Assembly: GCA_020975725.1 (NCBI GenBank)
Contig: QXJR01000008.1
Location: 186,001-250,000 of the forward strand
Length of the DNA stretch: 64,000 nucleotides
Direction of reading: 5' to 3'
Source: Picocystis sp. L7
Lineage: Eukaryota > Chlorophyta > Picocystophyceae > Picocystales > Picocystaceae
Positions 8,755 to 19,279 of this stretch are shown here, piece after piece; position 1 is the stretch's first letter, and each line of letters opens with the position of its first letter. Under the pieces are notes generated by a model. That model did no database searches. It worked only from the letters and a program-made list of their open reading frames with translations, and had not been told where the DNA came from. The position numbers and the translations under genes are program-made.

Positions 8755-10833
8755 TTATTGAGGTGGTTGCTGCTGGGTACGGACAGAAGCAGTGCGAAAA
8801 CGGGCGTCCCCAGGTGATGCATGGAAGCTGACACAAAGAGCATCCCACGAATCTGAGGATTGGTTTCGAGCACGTTCAAGGACCATCAGAGTAAGCGAAT
8901 TGGAGGCAGCCACACGATCCAAGGCCTTCACCTCCCCTGTAGAGCTATCCGGCAGTCGCTGTAGACAAGATCGTGCATATTGAAAGCATTGCTGAGCTAC
9001 CATGCAAGCATTGGATGCTGTAGCCGGGTCAGATCCTTTACCAATGGCAGCCTTTGTGTCAAGGAATTGAGGATACACCAAAGGAATAGGACTTTGGCAT
9101 AGATGGAGACAGCCAAATCGTTGCTCGAACCTTTCCCTTTCCGAGTTGTAAGGCAGCTCAGGAACAGTGACTTTCTTCACAACTTCTAGATAAACCATCA
9201 TCTGGAAGAGACCTTGACAGAGCGCATGCAGTGCTTGAAGTTCCAGCACCTCATAGGCAAGTGTCTCACGCAAGGGATGACCATGAAAATTTGAAGGATT
9301 TCGGGCAGCTCCAGGTTTTCCCTTCTTCTTGTTTGCCTTTGATCCTGTCTTGTCAGAGCTCTCAAAGCCATTGTTTTGCAAATACGCTTCACCCCAAGCC
9401 TTCACCGCATTCAGTAAACAGCGTAGAAGGTATTCTAGGTACCAGAAAATCATGCAGTATTCTTTTGTGGAATATAAATCAAGTTCGAACCCTTTGAACA
9501 ACAGCATGATTTGGACTCGGGCAATCTGCGAAGCTGTCCAAGACGTGAAAGGTCTCTGAGCCCAGGCAAGGTCTGGATTCATCCCACATGCCTTTGACCA
9601 AGCTTTGATGTCCTCTTTTCTATCAGTTTCCACAGCCAAAGCCAGGTTAAGAAGGACAGAAAAATCCTCCAGATACCTTCGGGACAGCCTGTGCTGCCTA
9701 GCACGATTGCTGCAACAAGAAACTAGATGGTCGGTGAGGCACTTCCCAGCTTCATCAAAAAACTCCCTTCCCTTTTCGGTCTCCAGAACTTGGTCCATGG
9801 GCACCAGCAATTCCGTTTCCAGCAGCCCCTTGGTGGTGTTCCAACCTAGCTTATCAGGTAAATCCAGCCTCATTGCCCCAGCCGCAAATGCCATGGCTAC
9901 TACGGGTGGTGATGTGCGAGCAACCCTCTGCAGCCATCTTTGCAAGTGTAGAAGCGAACTCCCATGTTGATGCACACGGCTGGCCTCCTCCAGCGCAACA
10001 AGAAAGTCATCCCAGAAAGCGAAGCATGTTTTGGCATCCTTGAAGGGAGCAGCACGTGGTGGAATGGGTGCCGTAAGCCTGGCCTTGGCATGCATGGCAT
10101 ATCCTGGCGCATTTTTCACGTTATCTTCGTCGAGCTCTTCTGCCAGTGACCGCAACTGCTGCTTAGCCTTACCAAGGAAGTGCCTTGCTTCTTCACATCC
10201 TGTGCTTTTGGGTTGTGCAAGCAAGTCCAATGCTTCGAGCAAGTTGGCTCTGAACCTGAGCCTAAGCTTCAGTGGTGCATCTTCTGGTCGGTTGGCTTTC
10301 TTTTGAGCTGCTTCCAGCTTGGCCAGTAGGTGCTGTGTTGTCTGTTCCTTCACTTCCAGTGGCAATCCGAAGGTCTCCACGATGAAATCTTCATCTCCTG
10401 CCATTCCGCCCTCCATCACTGCACGATGCACGAATGTGTCGCATGCTCTGGCTGCGTCACAGTACGCTCGCAATGCAGGCGTGCCGTCGGCGGAGCTGGG
10501 CTGGCAAGCGAACTGGCACAAGAAGATGCTTTGAGCGAGCGTGTGTCCCGCCATCCACTGCGCTTCCTCGACCATCCACCGATCGCAAATGGCACAGATC
10601 TCATCCGTTCGGAGTTCCTGCGCCGCCCTTTCCTCGCGTTTCCGTTCCGCCGCCGCGTCTTGGATGCGCCTTGCTCCTGCGTCCATCAGCGGTTCCATGA
10701 TCTCCACAGCCGACATGGCGGCGAACAAGTCGAAGGTGGACCCGTGGATCATTCCTCCTGGGGGTAACGCCATGCATGCTTCGTCCAGCTTCGATTCGCA
10801 AGGCGTCCATCGCGACAGTTTCGACGACGCCAT
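8755..10833 (-). CDS. NAA35: NatC N-terminal acetyltransferase auxiliary subunit (NAA35/Mak10)
   Basis: Predicted 692-residue homologue of Mak10/NAA35, the large scaffold subunit of NatC. NatC acetylates N-terminal Met followed by hydrophobic residues, on ribosomes. The diagnostic Mak10 block is present: GMIHGSTFDLF then MSAVEIMEPLMD at residues 40-51 of the chosen product (family consensus MSALEIMDPKMD). The rest is helical throughout, with a Lys/Gly/Asn-rich insert (KTGSKANKKKGKPG) in the second half. The frame is open 98 codons further upstream, but that part is low-complexity; the start at 10833 (MASSKLSRW) leads straight into conserved sequence. No intron is needed. NAA30 and NAA38 are not in this window. 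Confidence 0.9.
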   Translation of the reverse strand: MASSKLSRWTPCESKLDEACMALPPGGMIHGSTFDLFAAMSAVEIMEPLMDAGARRIQDAAAERKREERAAQELRTDEICAICDRWMVEEAQWMAGHTLAQSIFLCQFACQPSSADGTPALRAYCDAARACDTFVHRAVMEGGMAGDEDFIVETFGLPLEVKEQTTQHLLAKLEAAQKKANRPEDAPLKLRLRFRANLLEALDLLAQPKSTGCEEARHFLGKAKQQLRSLAEELDEDNVKNAPGYAMHAKARLTAPIPPRAAPFKDAKTCFAFWDDFLVALEEASRVHQHGSSLLHLQRWLQRVARTSPPVVAMAFAAGAMRLDLPDKLGWNTTKGLLETELLVPMDQVLETEKGREFFDEAGKCLTDHLVSCCSNRARQHRLSRRYLEDFSVLLNLALAVETDRKEDIKAWSKACGMNPDLAWAQRPFTSWTASQIARVQIMLLFKGFELDLYSTKEYCMIFWYLEYLLRCLLNAVKAWGEAYLQNNGFESSDKTGSKANKKKGKPGAARNPSNFHGHPLRETLAYEVLELQALHALCQGLFQMMVYLEVVKKVTVPELPYNSERERFEQRFGCLHLCQSPIPLVYPQFLDTKAAIGKGSDPATASNACMVAQQCFQYARSCLQRLPDSSTGEVKALDRVAASNSLTLMVLERARNQSSDSWDALCVSFHASPGDARFRTASVRTQQQPPQ

Positions 10834-11804
10834 AGCCGATGGGACCTGGACGTCCAACACACCGTGTTCCCCACCATGGCTTCCCCACCCCTTCCTCCCT
10901 TTCAGCGAAGCTGTCGCAGTCCGGGAGAATCCGGGAATAGAAGGGCCATGCCTTCGGTAGAAAGGGGTCCAACCGGACCACGAAGGGGGCCATATGGTGC
11001 CACGAGTCGGGTGGAATGCATCCCAGCTTCGAAGATGAAAGTGGACGACCGCGAGGAAAAAGCAAAGAGACACGACACGACGCAAAAGAGGCGGACAGGA
11101 GGACAAACAAAGCGTCCTCAAAACCACCCCCTTTTACCTATGGCACGCAAAAGTGGTGGGTCAACATGTGAAGAGCGTGTGCCAACCCCTACCAGGAGCG
11201 TCTCGAGCCGTGTGTAGCCACGGAAAGGTGCGGGCCTCATAGGTCGCTTGCACTCCAAACAACCTCACCAAGCTCAGAGAGGTCGAATTCAAAGAGGGAG
11301 GAGAGTGGATCCTTGATTTCTACACGAGGAATTCAACCAAACGGATGAGCGAGTACACATGACAGGGAGACCAGGAAGCCCGACCCACGCAAGGAACGCA
11401 AATGTTGCATGGTCAAGCTTCAGATGAAAACATGCCCTGTCGCACCAGAAGATTGCGCGTGCATGCTACAATTTACGATGTGGGAGTCGGGGATCATGCG
11501 GTGAATGAACGATCTTCTTGTGGTTCGCCATAGCAATTGCTTGCACACGATTGCGCGGCGGAAGCTATCACGCGACACACGGGGTGGCAAAAGCTTCCCT
11601 TTCCCTGGCCTAGCCTTGCCATCGTTCCCTCCTTTCACCCTCGTCGTTTGGTTTCGAGGTTGGTCGGTGTTCTCACCCCCACCCAGATCCGTTTGACGTT
11701 GGTGTGCCAATGTTCCACGGGGGTGTGGTGTGAGGGATGGTGAACACGTGTGGATCCGAGCCACACATCCATTCGAGGTGGACCCACGACGAAAACCGAG
11801 CGCC
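10834..11804. other. Divergent promoter region between NAA35 and LYR/PPR gene
   Basis: About 970 bp between two start codons on opposite strands. Long open frames occur on both strands only because of GC richness, and none has family-like sequence. No RNA gene or repeat recognised. Confidence 0.4.
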
Positions 11805-12833
11805 ATGGCGACGGCACGTCGGCGATGGTTGGCGCTCTACCGCGACGCATTGCGGGCCGCGAAGGTCCACGAGGGTAAACAGAGACATCTTGTGGCCATG
11901 CTGCCGCAGTACCTGGATCTTGCTGAACCAGGGAGGCCGCCGGAGGTGCTGGAGGCGGTGCGGAAGGTCGCACGACAAGCGAAGGAGGAGAAAGGGGCAG
12001 TGACGCGCGCACTGGATGCAGCGACGCGCTTGCGTGCCAATTTGCGACGGGATTTGCTGTACGAAGACAAGAGAAGGCGCGTGAGGGAGAGGGAACCGCA
12101 CAGACCGCACGCAAACCTCGCCTGGTACCTTCGAAAGTTCGACCTCGTGGCCAGGAGAGCGCCAGGCACCGAGCCACCATCGGTTGGACCCCGCGACGAG
12201 CTCGAAGTCATCGAAGAGATGCTTCAGGTCGCCTGCCATCCTCCCAGGCGCATGTTGGAAGCCGCCGTGCAAGGATTGGCGGCTTCTCCCCTCGCGTTCG
12301 ACCGCGCGATCGAGGCGGCTTGGATCATCGAACTGCGCTCGCCATACGTCATGGCGCCAGAATCAGTGGCTTCCCTGGTGCGTGGAGCGATGTCGAAGTC
12401 TGGAAAAGAACCGTGGAGGGCCAAACAAGCCATGCAGATCTGGAGAGCGTACTTGGAATGTGGTGCAGCAGCCGACCGAGGATTGGGAAGCCTGGCCGTG
12501 GCCACCGCCGCGTCCGCAGCCAGAAGCGTTGAAGACGTGCGTGGAGTGGAGGAAACGATGCAAGTTGCGTCGGAAAAGGGCGTTCAGCTCAACGACACAG
12601 CGCGAATGGGAATACTGGAGGCTTATGAAAGAAGTGGGCAGTATGAGAAAGCGTTTGCCTGTATGAAGACCATGAACGTCAAGGCGCAAACACCATCCGC
12701 GGAAGTTTTGCTCGGTTTGTTGGATTGGGCCGTCCACAAAGGACAAAGTGATAGGATAGAGTTTATTCATGATATACTGACTAGCTCAGGGAAAGGGAAA
12801 TATCTTGCCGCCATGTCTAGTCCAACCTGCTAG
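11805..12833 (+). CDS. LYR-like / PPR-like organellar protein
   Basis: Predicted 342 residues. Residues 7-16 read RWLALYRDALRA, which matches the LYR tripeptide and the following small-residue pattern of Complex1_LYR proteins (iron-sulfur and respiratory-complex assembly factors in mitochondria). After a charged helical region, the C-terminal two thirds is all-helical with features of degenerate pentatricopeptide repeats (for example ARMGILEAYERSGQYEKAFACMKTM and AEVLLGLLDWAVHKGQSDRIEFIHDIL). PPR proteins bind organellar RNA. The start at 11805 puts the basic helix at the N-terminus as expected for a mitochondrial protein. Both domain calls are by eye, and the LYR call is the weaker. Convergent with the bZIP gene; stops are 141 bp apart. 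Confidence 0.6.
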   Translation: MATARRRWLALYRDALRAAKVHEGKQRHLVAMLPQYLDLAEPGRPPEVLEAVRKVARQAKEEKGAVTRALDAATRLRANLRRDLLYEDKRRRVREREPHRPHANLAWYLRKFDLVARRAPGTEPPSVGPRDELEVIEEMLQVACHPPRRMLEAAVQGLAASPLAFDRAIEAAWIIELRSPYVMAPESVASLVRGAMSKSGKEPWRAKQAMQIWRAYLECGAAADRGLGSLAVATAASAARSVEDVRGVEETMQVASEKGVQLNDTARMGILEAYERSGQYEKAFACMKTMNVKAQTPSAEVLLGLLDWAVHKGQSDRIEFIHDILTSSGKGKYLAAMSSPTC

Positions 12834-12974
12834 GTTCGGGGTCGGATGGTGAAAGAATTATGCTTCTGCGCATTGCAGTTCAATTCGACACCCAGCTGGC
12901 AATGGATGTGAAGCCTCTTCCTCCAGGTCGCATGCAACTTCATCTGCCAGTAGACTCACAATACAGAGGTGACT

Positions 12975-14087
12975 TCAATCCCCGGAACGCTGCTGTGGAC
13001 AGATGGAAGGAGCAGCCTTGTGCTGATCTGTATGGCTGCTGGAATTGTTGTGGGTCTGCAGCTGCTCTAATTCTTTTTGTGCAGAGGCAATTGCCATTTC
13101 AATTGTTCTCTTCTCCTGCTGCAGCTCGTCAAGCCGTTTTTGCTGCTCTGAGTATTCGACACGTAATAATTTGCTGGTAAGTGTTTTTTTCACGTGACTT
13201 CGCGCAGCTGCTCGTCGATTTGCCGATCTCTTTCTCTCATCCAGCACACGATTCTTTGGTAAAGCAGAGTGACTGATAGAGCGACTAGTGCCTCCACGGA
13301 TGCAAGAGTCATTCTCTACTTCTTTTCTGCTACCAGGAGAGCGTAGGTTTGCAGTGTCATCATTGGCTTGGCTGCTGGGGATCCTTCCGGACCCCTCAAA
13401 CGGATCATCTGCTGAACGCTGTTCCCCTTGGACAAAGGTTTCACAAGCCCTGTTCTGAACCACAGAGAAAGGAAGGTTCTCCCGGTGATCCATTCTTCCA
13501 TAGTTGAAAGTTGCTGCTCTACATGCTTTTTGTTTTGGTGGTTGGATCGAATGGTTCGTCTCTATCACGTAATTGCTTGCCAGAATGTTCGACCTTTCTT
13601 TTTCAGTGGCTTGGGGACGACTTCCTGCAGGGACTTGGTCCTCTGCCCTTTCTTGACACTCTTGCGCCCATTCATGTGCATCCTGCACGGAGATGGATGG
13701 ATCTAATTGCGAAATGAGGTGCGTAGGAATGTTCGTACCTGTATGTTCTTCCTCCAGAAGCTCGTTGACAAGTATATCATCGAGCCATTCGAACTGATCA
13801 CACAACGTTGATTCGGGTTCTACAAATGTCCGCGAGGTCAGGCTTGGCGTTTGCTCGTGTACCTGTCCATGTTCCACGGCATCAGCTTCGTTTCCTAGTA
13901 CACCGTACGCTGCAAAGTTAATCCATTCGAATGGTTCTCGTTCCTCGTCGTGGCTGAGCCATTCCTCGGTCAGCAGGATACTGGCCAGTTCGTGCATGTT
14001 CCTGCCTCGTTCGTTCCTTCCACGCGCTACTCCTTCCTGTAGCGGGGCTTCAGCCCTGGAGTTCACGTTCCAACCTCTAGCCGACAT
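12975..14087 (-). CDS. bZIP transcription factor with unusual basic region
   Basis: Predicted 370 residues. The N-terminal 270 residues are acidic and Ser/Gln-rich (for example FEWLDDILVNELLEEE), fitting a transactivation region. The basic region is DERKRSANRRAAARSHVKK, followed after the canonical nine-residue gap by a zipper with Leu/Gln/Leu/Ile/Ala/Leu at the d positions. bZIP proteins normally have Asn-x7-Arg (Lys in some plant groups); here position +8 is His. DNA specificity or affinity may therefore be altered. A longer start at 14228 is possible, but the extra 47 residues look like translated leader. The zipper suggests homo- or heterodimers in the nucleus. Confidence 0.78.
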   Translation of the reverse strand: MSARGWNVNSRAEAPLQEGVARGRNERGRNMHELASILLTEEWLSHDEEREPFEWINFAAYGVLGNEADAVEHGQVHEQTPSLTSRTFVEPESTLCDQFEWLDDILVNELLEEEHTGTNIPTHLISQLDPSISVQDAHEWAQECQERAEDQVPAGSRPQATEKERSNILASNYVIETNHSIQPPKQKACRAATFNYGRMDHRENLPFSVVQNRACETFVQGEQRSADDPFEGSGRIPSSQANDDTANLRSPGSRKEVENDSCIRGGTSRSISHSALPKNRVLDERKRSANRRAAARSHVKKTLTSKLLRVEYSEQQKRLDELQQEKRTIEMAIASAQKELEQLQTHNNSSSHTDQHKAAPSICPQQRSGD

Positions 14088-14228
14088 CTTCCTAGCTTTC
14101 TCACGCTTCTTTCCAAGGTTCAAAAGGGCCGTTTCGCCCGCACAGATCGCGACGCACGAGCGCAGCACGCCGTGCTGCGCTCTACACTCTCGGATCCCTC
14201 CCCCGGTGCTAGGGGACTTACTTTCCAA

Positions 14229-17200
14229 CTATTCGATCAGGAAGGCCCGATCCCAAAGGAAATGTTCTCGGGTTGAAATGGAGATTCGACCGGATCTCGC
14301 TTGGTGGAGGGGGGGGGACGCACCGTTTTCATCGAGAACGACAAAGGGACATGCGCAAGCAAACGGACAGAGTTCGAACGCTCTCCAAGGTCGAGGAGCA
14401 AACGGGCATCGGTGAGAGGCATGCCCATCCGTGTGTTGCACCCATCGAATGCCGTAACAAACGCTGCGGAGCCGGAAGAGTGCTTTGGAAACGTAGCTTA
14501 AGGTGTTATGGATGCTTTCAAAGTAGGGCGGAGCATGGTTTTGCGCAAATGTGACGTGCAAGAAAGGCAATCATGACAAGAGAATAATGTTCCAATAATA
14601 TCGCTATGGTTCATGAAGAAGCAAGCTTGGTGCACAAGGATTCTATCGGATGTAGGTGTTACCACTTTTGGCCCGCTGGTAAAGATTTTCGAGTATTGGG
14701 ACGGACTAGAGTTTGCGCTCTTCTTGTGGATAAAAGGGCACTCGAAAATTGTTTACAAGCGGATCGAATTGACCACACGGAACGAGCGGTGTAATTACGT
14801 TCAATTGACCACACAAAATCTAATGCGTTGCAGTATTCCAAGCCTTGGAAGTCTTGGCTCGGGAGAGCACGGATTTGGTGACGGAAGGGCTTACGTGCCG
14901 AAACCTTTCTTTGGAATAAGCTCATCTAAGGGGACACCCTTAAACTTTCTACGAACGTGTCGGCATAGCATACTTGCGATGGTAGCGAGAGGACATATAT
15001 GTTAAGGATAAGCATTGCTTCGTAGCCTCTCTTGTCATGGATGTTCAAAATTTCCATCTGTGGAATAAACTATTGATTACAATTGTTTGGCATTGCTCCA
15101 AACCTACTACGGGTCGCATCTTGGAGGTTCTCAAACCACACAAGTGGACTTACTACCTAGCTTGTAGAACTTGATGGATCTTCCTACTTGGGTGGGATTT
15201 TGATCCTTTAAAGAGCAAGAACAGGGAATTAGGTGGTCTAATGGAGGAGGAAGCTCAAGAAAAAATGACGAATGGCTTTTGATTTGCAATTTACCGATAA
15301 GAAATTCTTACACTTGAAAAAAAGGAGCACTCAATGCTTCAAACATTAGCTATTACGAATTGTTTTCTTGGTAACACAGGGTGGAGAATTCGTGCTGATG
15401 AAAGTTGCGTTAAGTCTTCAAAGACACCTAGTAGTATCGATTGCTTTTCAACTATAGTGTTTGTCTTGAGGGATGATGACGAATCCAAAGGAATCGCTTG
15501 GGAGCTTGCGTTTGCGCCTTTCGTCGATTCTTAGCTTCAGATAGGGATTATTCTGGATGAATAAGGTTAAACGTATGTCTATAAGGAAGTAAGGGTTTGC
15601 GGGAGAAAGGATGCGAGGAGATGTGTGAATCGAGATGTTGTTGGGTTTAGACAATACATCTCCATCACGTATTGAGCGTGTGCTTGGATGCAGGAAGAAA
15701 AACCATCTACCGGTTGTCTTTGCTTTTATTGGCGTGTTCTTCCGAAAGTTTAGAAGCAATCTTTTCTTCTTTAAAATCTGTGCGAGGTATAAGGAGGTAG
15801 GACGATTCAACTCTAGACGACAAGCAATTGGCAACATTCATCAAGACAAGTCGCATATATTGATGCCCAACCGTATGTCATGCCCTGTGCTAAATTGCCT
15901 AACATCGAAGAGACTTGTGCCCATAGAGATCAGATTATAGACCAAGGGTGTTACACAAAACAATCCGAATGCATAGCTAGCGTAATACGATCTAACAACC
16001 TCAGCTTCGCGGATGTTGGATCAATTGATCCTTGGAGCTCATTGTCCCTTTCTAAATTTTCCTATTGTGAGGTTGAACACCGTGGTATCGAACCGGTAAG
16101 CATATCACGAGTGCAAGGTTATATCAACTCTCCACGTAGTATGCAAAGTAAGGCTGACGGATTCTTCACCATTGTCAATGTCAATTCACAAATGAAGGTC
16201 GAATGGCTATTGACGTGCTTGGTATAATTTGAAGTTTGAAGGAGAACTTCCTTCAAGTGCAAGTTAAGGCATACCGTACTAAATGCAACCACTCTATAAG
16301 TCAATACAAATGGAAGACAAGCCGAACATACGTAACAACGAGTTCGTGTTATTTGGCTTTCCCTTTCATTCGTTGTCACGCACTCACGGAAGTAGCTGTT
16401 GTTTGCGTCGTCAGTTAAATTGTTTACCATGCAAAGGTGAGGAGGCGCATTTGCCAAAGCAGTACTACCGTACATGGTGAGCGTGGATATGCACAAGGGT
16501 TACCTTGGAATGTCTTTCGAAAGACAAATTCGTACGCATTTTCTAGGAGAGCAACTTACACCCATTGCCAACTTGCAATTTTCTTCTAGTTCCCTTCCTC
16601 ATGGAAAGCACAATTTTTTTGATAGAGATATACGTCGTGTAAAGCTTGAACAGCACTTGCATAGAGAGTAACAAGGGCCTTCTCCGAATGCACACTTTCC
16701 GCATTCATTGCACAATTGGTCAAGTGCCGATGACTTTAATACACGAGGTGCTTTCATGATGCTGCCTATACTACCAAGAGTACGGAGTATTCTTTGGTCA
16801 CTTTTCACGTCTTTCCTATGCACCTCACTAGAAAACATAACATGTAAACGTATGAAAGTAAATGTAGGTTTGCTTTGCAACTAAGCTTTGAAAACCTTCA
16901 AGATCATCTGATTTTTAGTAATGTCTTCTTTTCACTTCAATTGTTTCCCGAATTAGAAATTAGGGTCCCTCTGTGAGCAAACAACGGGAACCACTTTCCA
17001 CGTACATGCTCACAATTCAATAAGAAAGTGCTTTCCTTGCCAAGGAGATGACAACTTCGAATGTAGTAGTAAAAATCGTTTTTTTCACTTTTTCCAGATA
17101 CCAATACTGTTGTTAGCCGGGTCATGCTCAACTGCGAAAAACTGTAGCATTTGATGCTCACATGGTGTCTAATATACTTGGTGTACACCGTCTCTAAGCT

Positions 17201-18455
17201 ATCTCGACCGCCAACTCCATGGAAGCTAAATATGAAACATACCCAACTCGGAGACATCAAAGCATTCTACTAGTGCCTTCCAACTAAATTAGCTACTCGA
17301 ATGTTGAGTAGTTGGTCGTGAGGGTAGAAACTGTTGTTTGCCAAAGCTAGACGTGTTTTGGAAGGCCTTGTCTTTGCCGCATCCTTCATGCTTGTGCTTT
17401 CCGTCAATGTTGACATCCATATCAGTCTTGTCTCCCATGAATGCAAACGTGCGAATGAGGGAAGTGCCTGGATTAGTAAAATCCTTGCGCATCTTCGAGG
17501 TGGCTTCCTTCGAATATTGTGGGGTCTACCTCACTCAATTCGTAAACTTAGAATGGTAACTCATCCAATTAAAATGCACATCATGGATTGAATCTAAAAT
17601 GGTATTTGCAAACTATGCAAACGTTTAATGGAAGTCCACCATTGTTCGTGCGGTCGCAAGTAGGAACTCCAATCTTTTCCCAAATAAGGTACCATAATAT
17701 GTTGTCTGGAAGTTGACAAGCAAGGACTTGGCTTCGAGTATCCTTGAGGATAATTGAGACCTCACATATAGGGGAATGGAAACCGTCAACATCAGTTTAA
17801 TGTATTGGATTCAATATGAGATGGCACCAATTAGTAAAGCGACAAATAATACCGAAGCTATGAGAATTCACTCCGTCCAAGGCACCACACTAAAATTGGT
17901 ACTCTTCAACAGTTCTATTGTGGCTTTGTCAAAGTAAAAGTGGAAACTCAAAGAATTCCCGAAATTTTGGCGAGGTAGGGTTGTTGTATTGTGCAAAAAG
18001 GTTTCTTGCTTCGGAATGAATCTACATGAGTTTTCTCAAGCATCATTCTTCAGCTCAAAGAGGTCCTCCACAATGACAAGATTGGATTGAGTATTTCAAT
18101 CCTTTGTAGAGCATGGGTTACGTGTACAAACTTCCACACCTCTCACAAATCGATGTTTTGTTCTTTGGGAAGAACTGATGCCCTCGCGCTTGTTTTGGCA
18201 ATGGTATTCACCTCTTCAAGTTAAAGTACTTGTGGCATCGTCTTTCAATCAATTGAATCTGGACTCTCGTTTTCAGAGTTGTAGCGGACTTTTAAAAAGC
18301 GAGTGTCCGATCCAACGAAGAGGAAGACTGATTGGGATCCTTTCTCATACTCTTCATCGTGGGTGGTTTGTGAGGAGCCATTCGCTTAAAACTTGGTCTG
18401 GAAACGACTGTTCTGTCGGCAAGGACTCACTACCAATCGGAACGTCCGATCCAAC
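14229..18455. other. Gene desert, AT-richer
   Basis: About 4.2 kb. Its first 350 bp (with a G-run near 14308) may be the bZIP promoter. From about 14.6 kb the base composition becomes AT-richer and open frames are short. Fragments such as a minus-strand frame at 17289-17492 look vaguely protein-like but match no family I recognise. Probably old, worn transposon DNA. No tRNA, rRNA or terminal repeats seen. Confidence 0.4.
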
Positions 18456-19181
18456 ATGGCGGACAAGAAGGCAAAGAAGACGAAGGCAAAGAGGGAAGAG
18501 GTCACTCGAGAAAACGTCAAGAAGAAAAAACAGAAACCGAACGACTGCGGTGGTGTGGAAACCGGAAAGCCACCCGAGCAGCCGACGAAGGTTGGTTTCG
18601 AGGAACACGAGCTGGCGAATCATTTGCTCGCAAATTCTCCGCTGAATGATCTGGAGAAGCGCGAATGTTTAAATCAAATGGAATGCAAGGTTTACGAGAC
18701 GGGGAAGGAACTCGTGGAAGGGTTGCAGCATATCGAGCCAAACTGGAAGACACTGTTCGCAAACAGGAACACCGAACCAAAAGGCTGTCCAGCTGCGTTG
18801 ATAGTAACGGCTTCAGCAATCCGTGCGGTGGAAATGATAAGGGAACTCGCGGACTTCCACAAGGCATGCAGGATCGCGAAACTATTTTCAAAACATTTTA
18901 AAGTGCAGGAGCAGCTCGACTACCTGTCCAGCAATGCTGTATGTGTGGGGATTGGAACACCGGCTCGCCTCAGTAAATTGGTCGATTGTGGTGCACTCGA
19001 TACAGCAAAACTTCAGTATCTGATCCTTGACTTGACTTTGGATGCAAAAAAAAAAACCCTGGTAGACATCAAAGAGACAAGCGATGAGCTGTGGTTTTTT
19101 CTCACCAAATACTGCCAAAGTAAGGTAAAGGAAAAGAATCTCAAAATCGTGATAGTAAGTAAAGACACCGCGAGTCAATAA
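18456..19181 (+). CDS. CMSS1: CMS1 ribosome-biogenesis protein homologue (CMSS1)
   Basis: Predicted 241 residues. A very Lys-rich N-terminus (MADKKAKKTKAKREE...KKKKQK) suits a nucleolar protein. The family blocks then follow in order: PAALIVTASAIRAVEMIREL, RIAKLFSKHFKVQEQ, GIGTPARLSKLVDCGAL and LQYLILDLTLDAKK. Cms1/CMSS1 proteins have a helicase-like fold without the active ATPase motifs and belong to the U3-containing 90S pre-ribosome that makes the small ribosomal subunit. The start at 18456 is the first Met giving a typical family N-terminus; the frame is open 21 codons upstream. An AATAAA lies at 19237-19242. Convergent with the RING gene. Confidence 0.88.
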   Translation: MADKKAKKTKAKREEVTRENVKKKKQKPNDCGGVETGKPPEQPTKVGFEEHELANHLLANSPLNDLEKRECLNQMECKVYETGKELVEGLQHIEPNWKTLFANRNTEPKGCPAALIVTASAIRAVEMIRELADFHKACRIAKLFSKHFKVQEQLDYLSSNAVCVGIGTPARLSKLVDCGALDTAKLQYLILDLTLDAKKKTLVDIKETSDELWFFLTKYCQSKVKEKNLKIVIVSKDTASQ

Positions 19182-19279
19182 GCGGCAACCGCCTGCTTCA
19201 GTTGGGAACCAAGTGTCTGAATCAGGCAATCCTTCAAATAAAAGCCACTGTATCAAACAAGGTCAAATTAGGATGCAAC

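Noticed and set aside
17289-17492. Protein-like minus-strand frame with FMGDKTDMDVNIDG
   Set aside because: Too short and not tied to any recognised transposase block; kept only as desert content.
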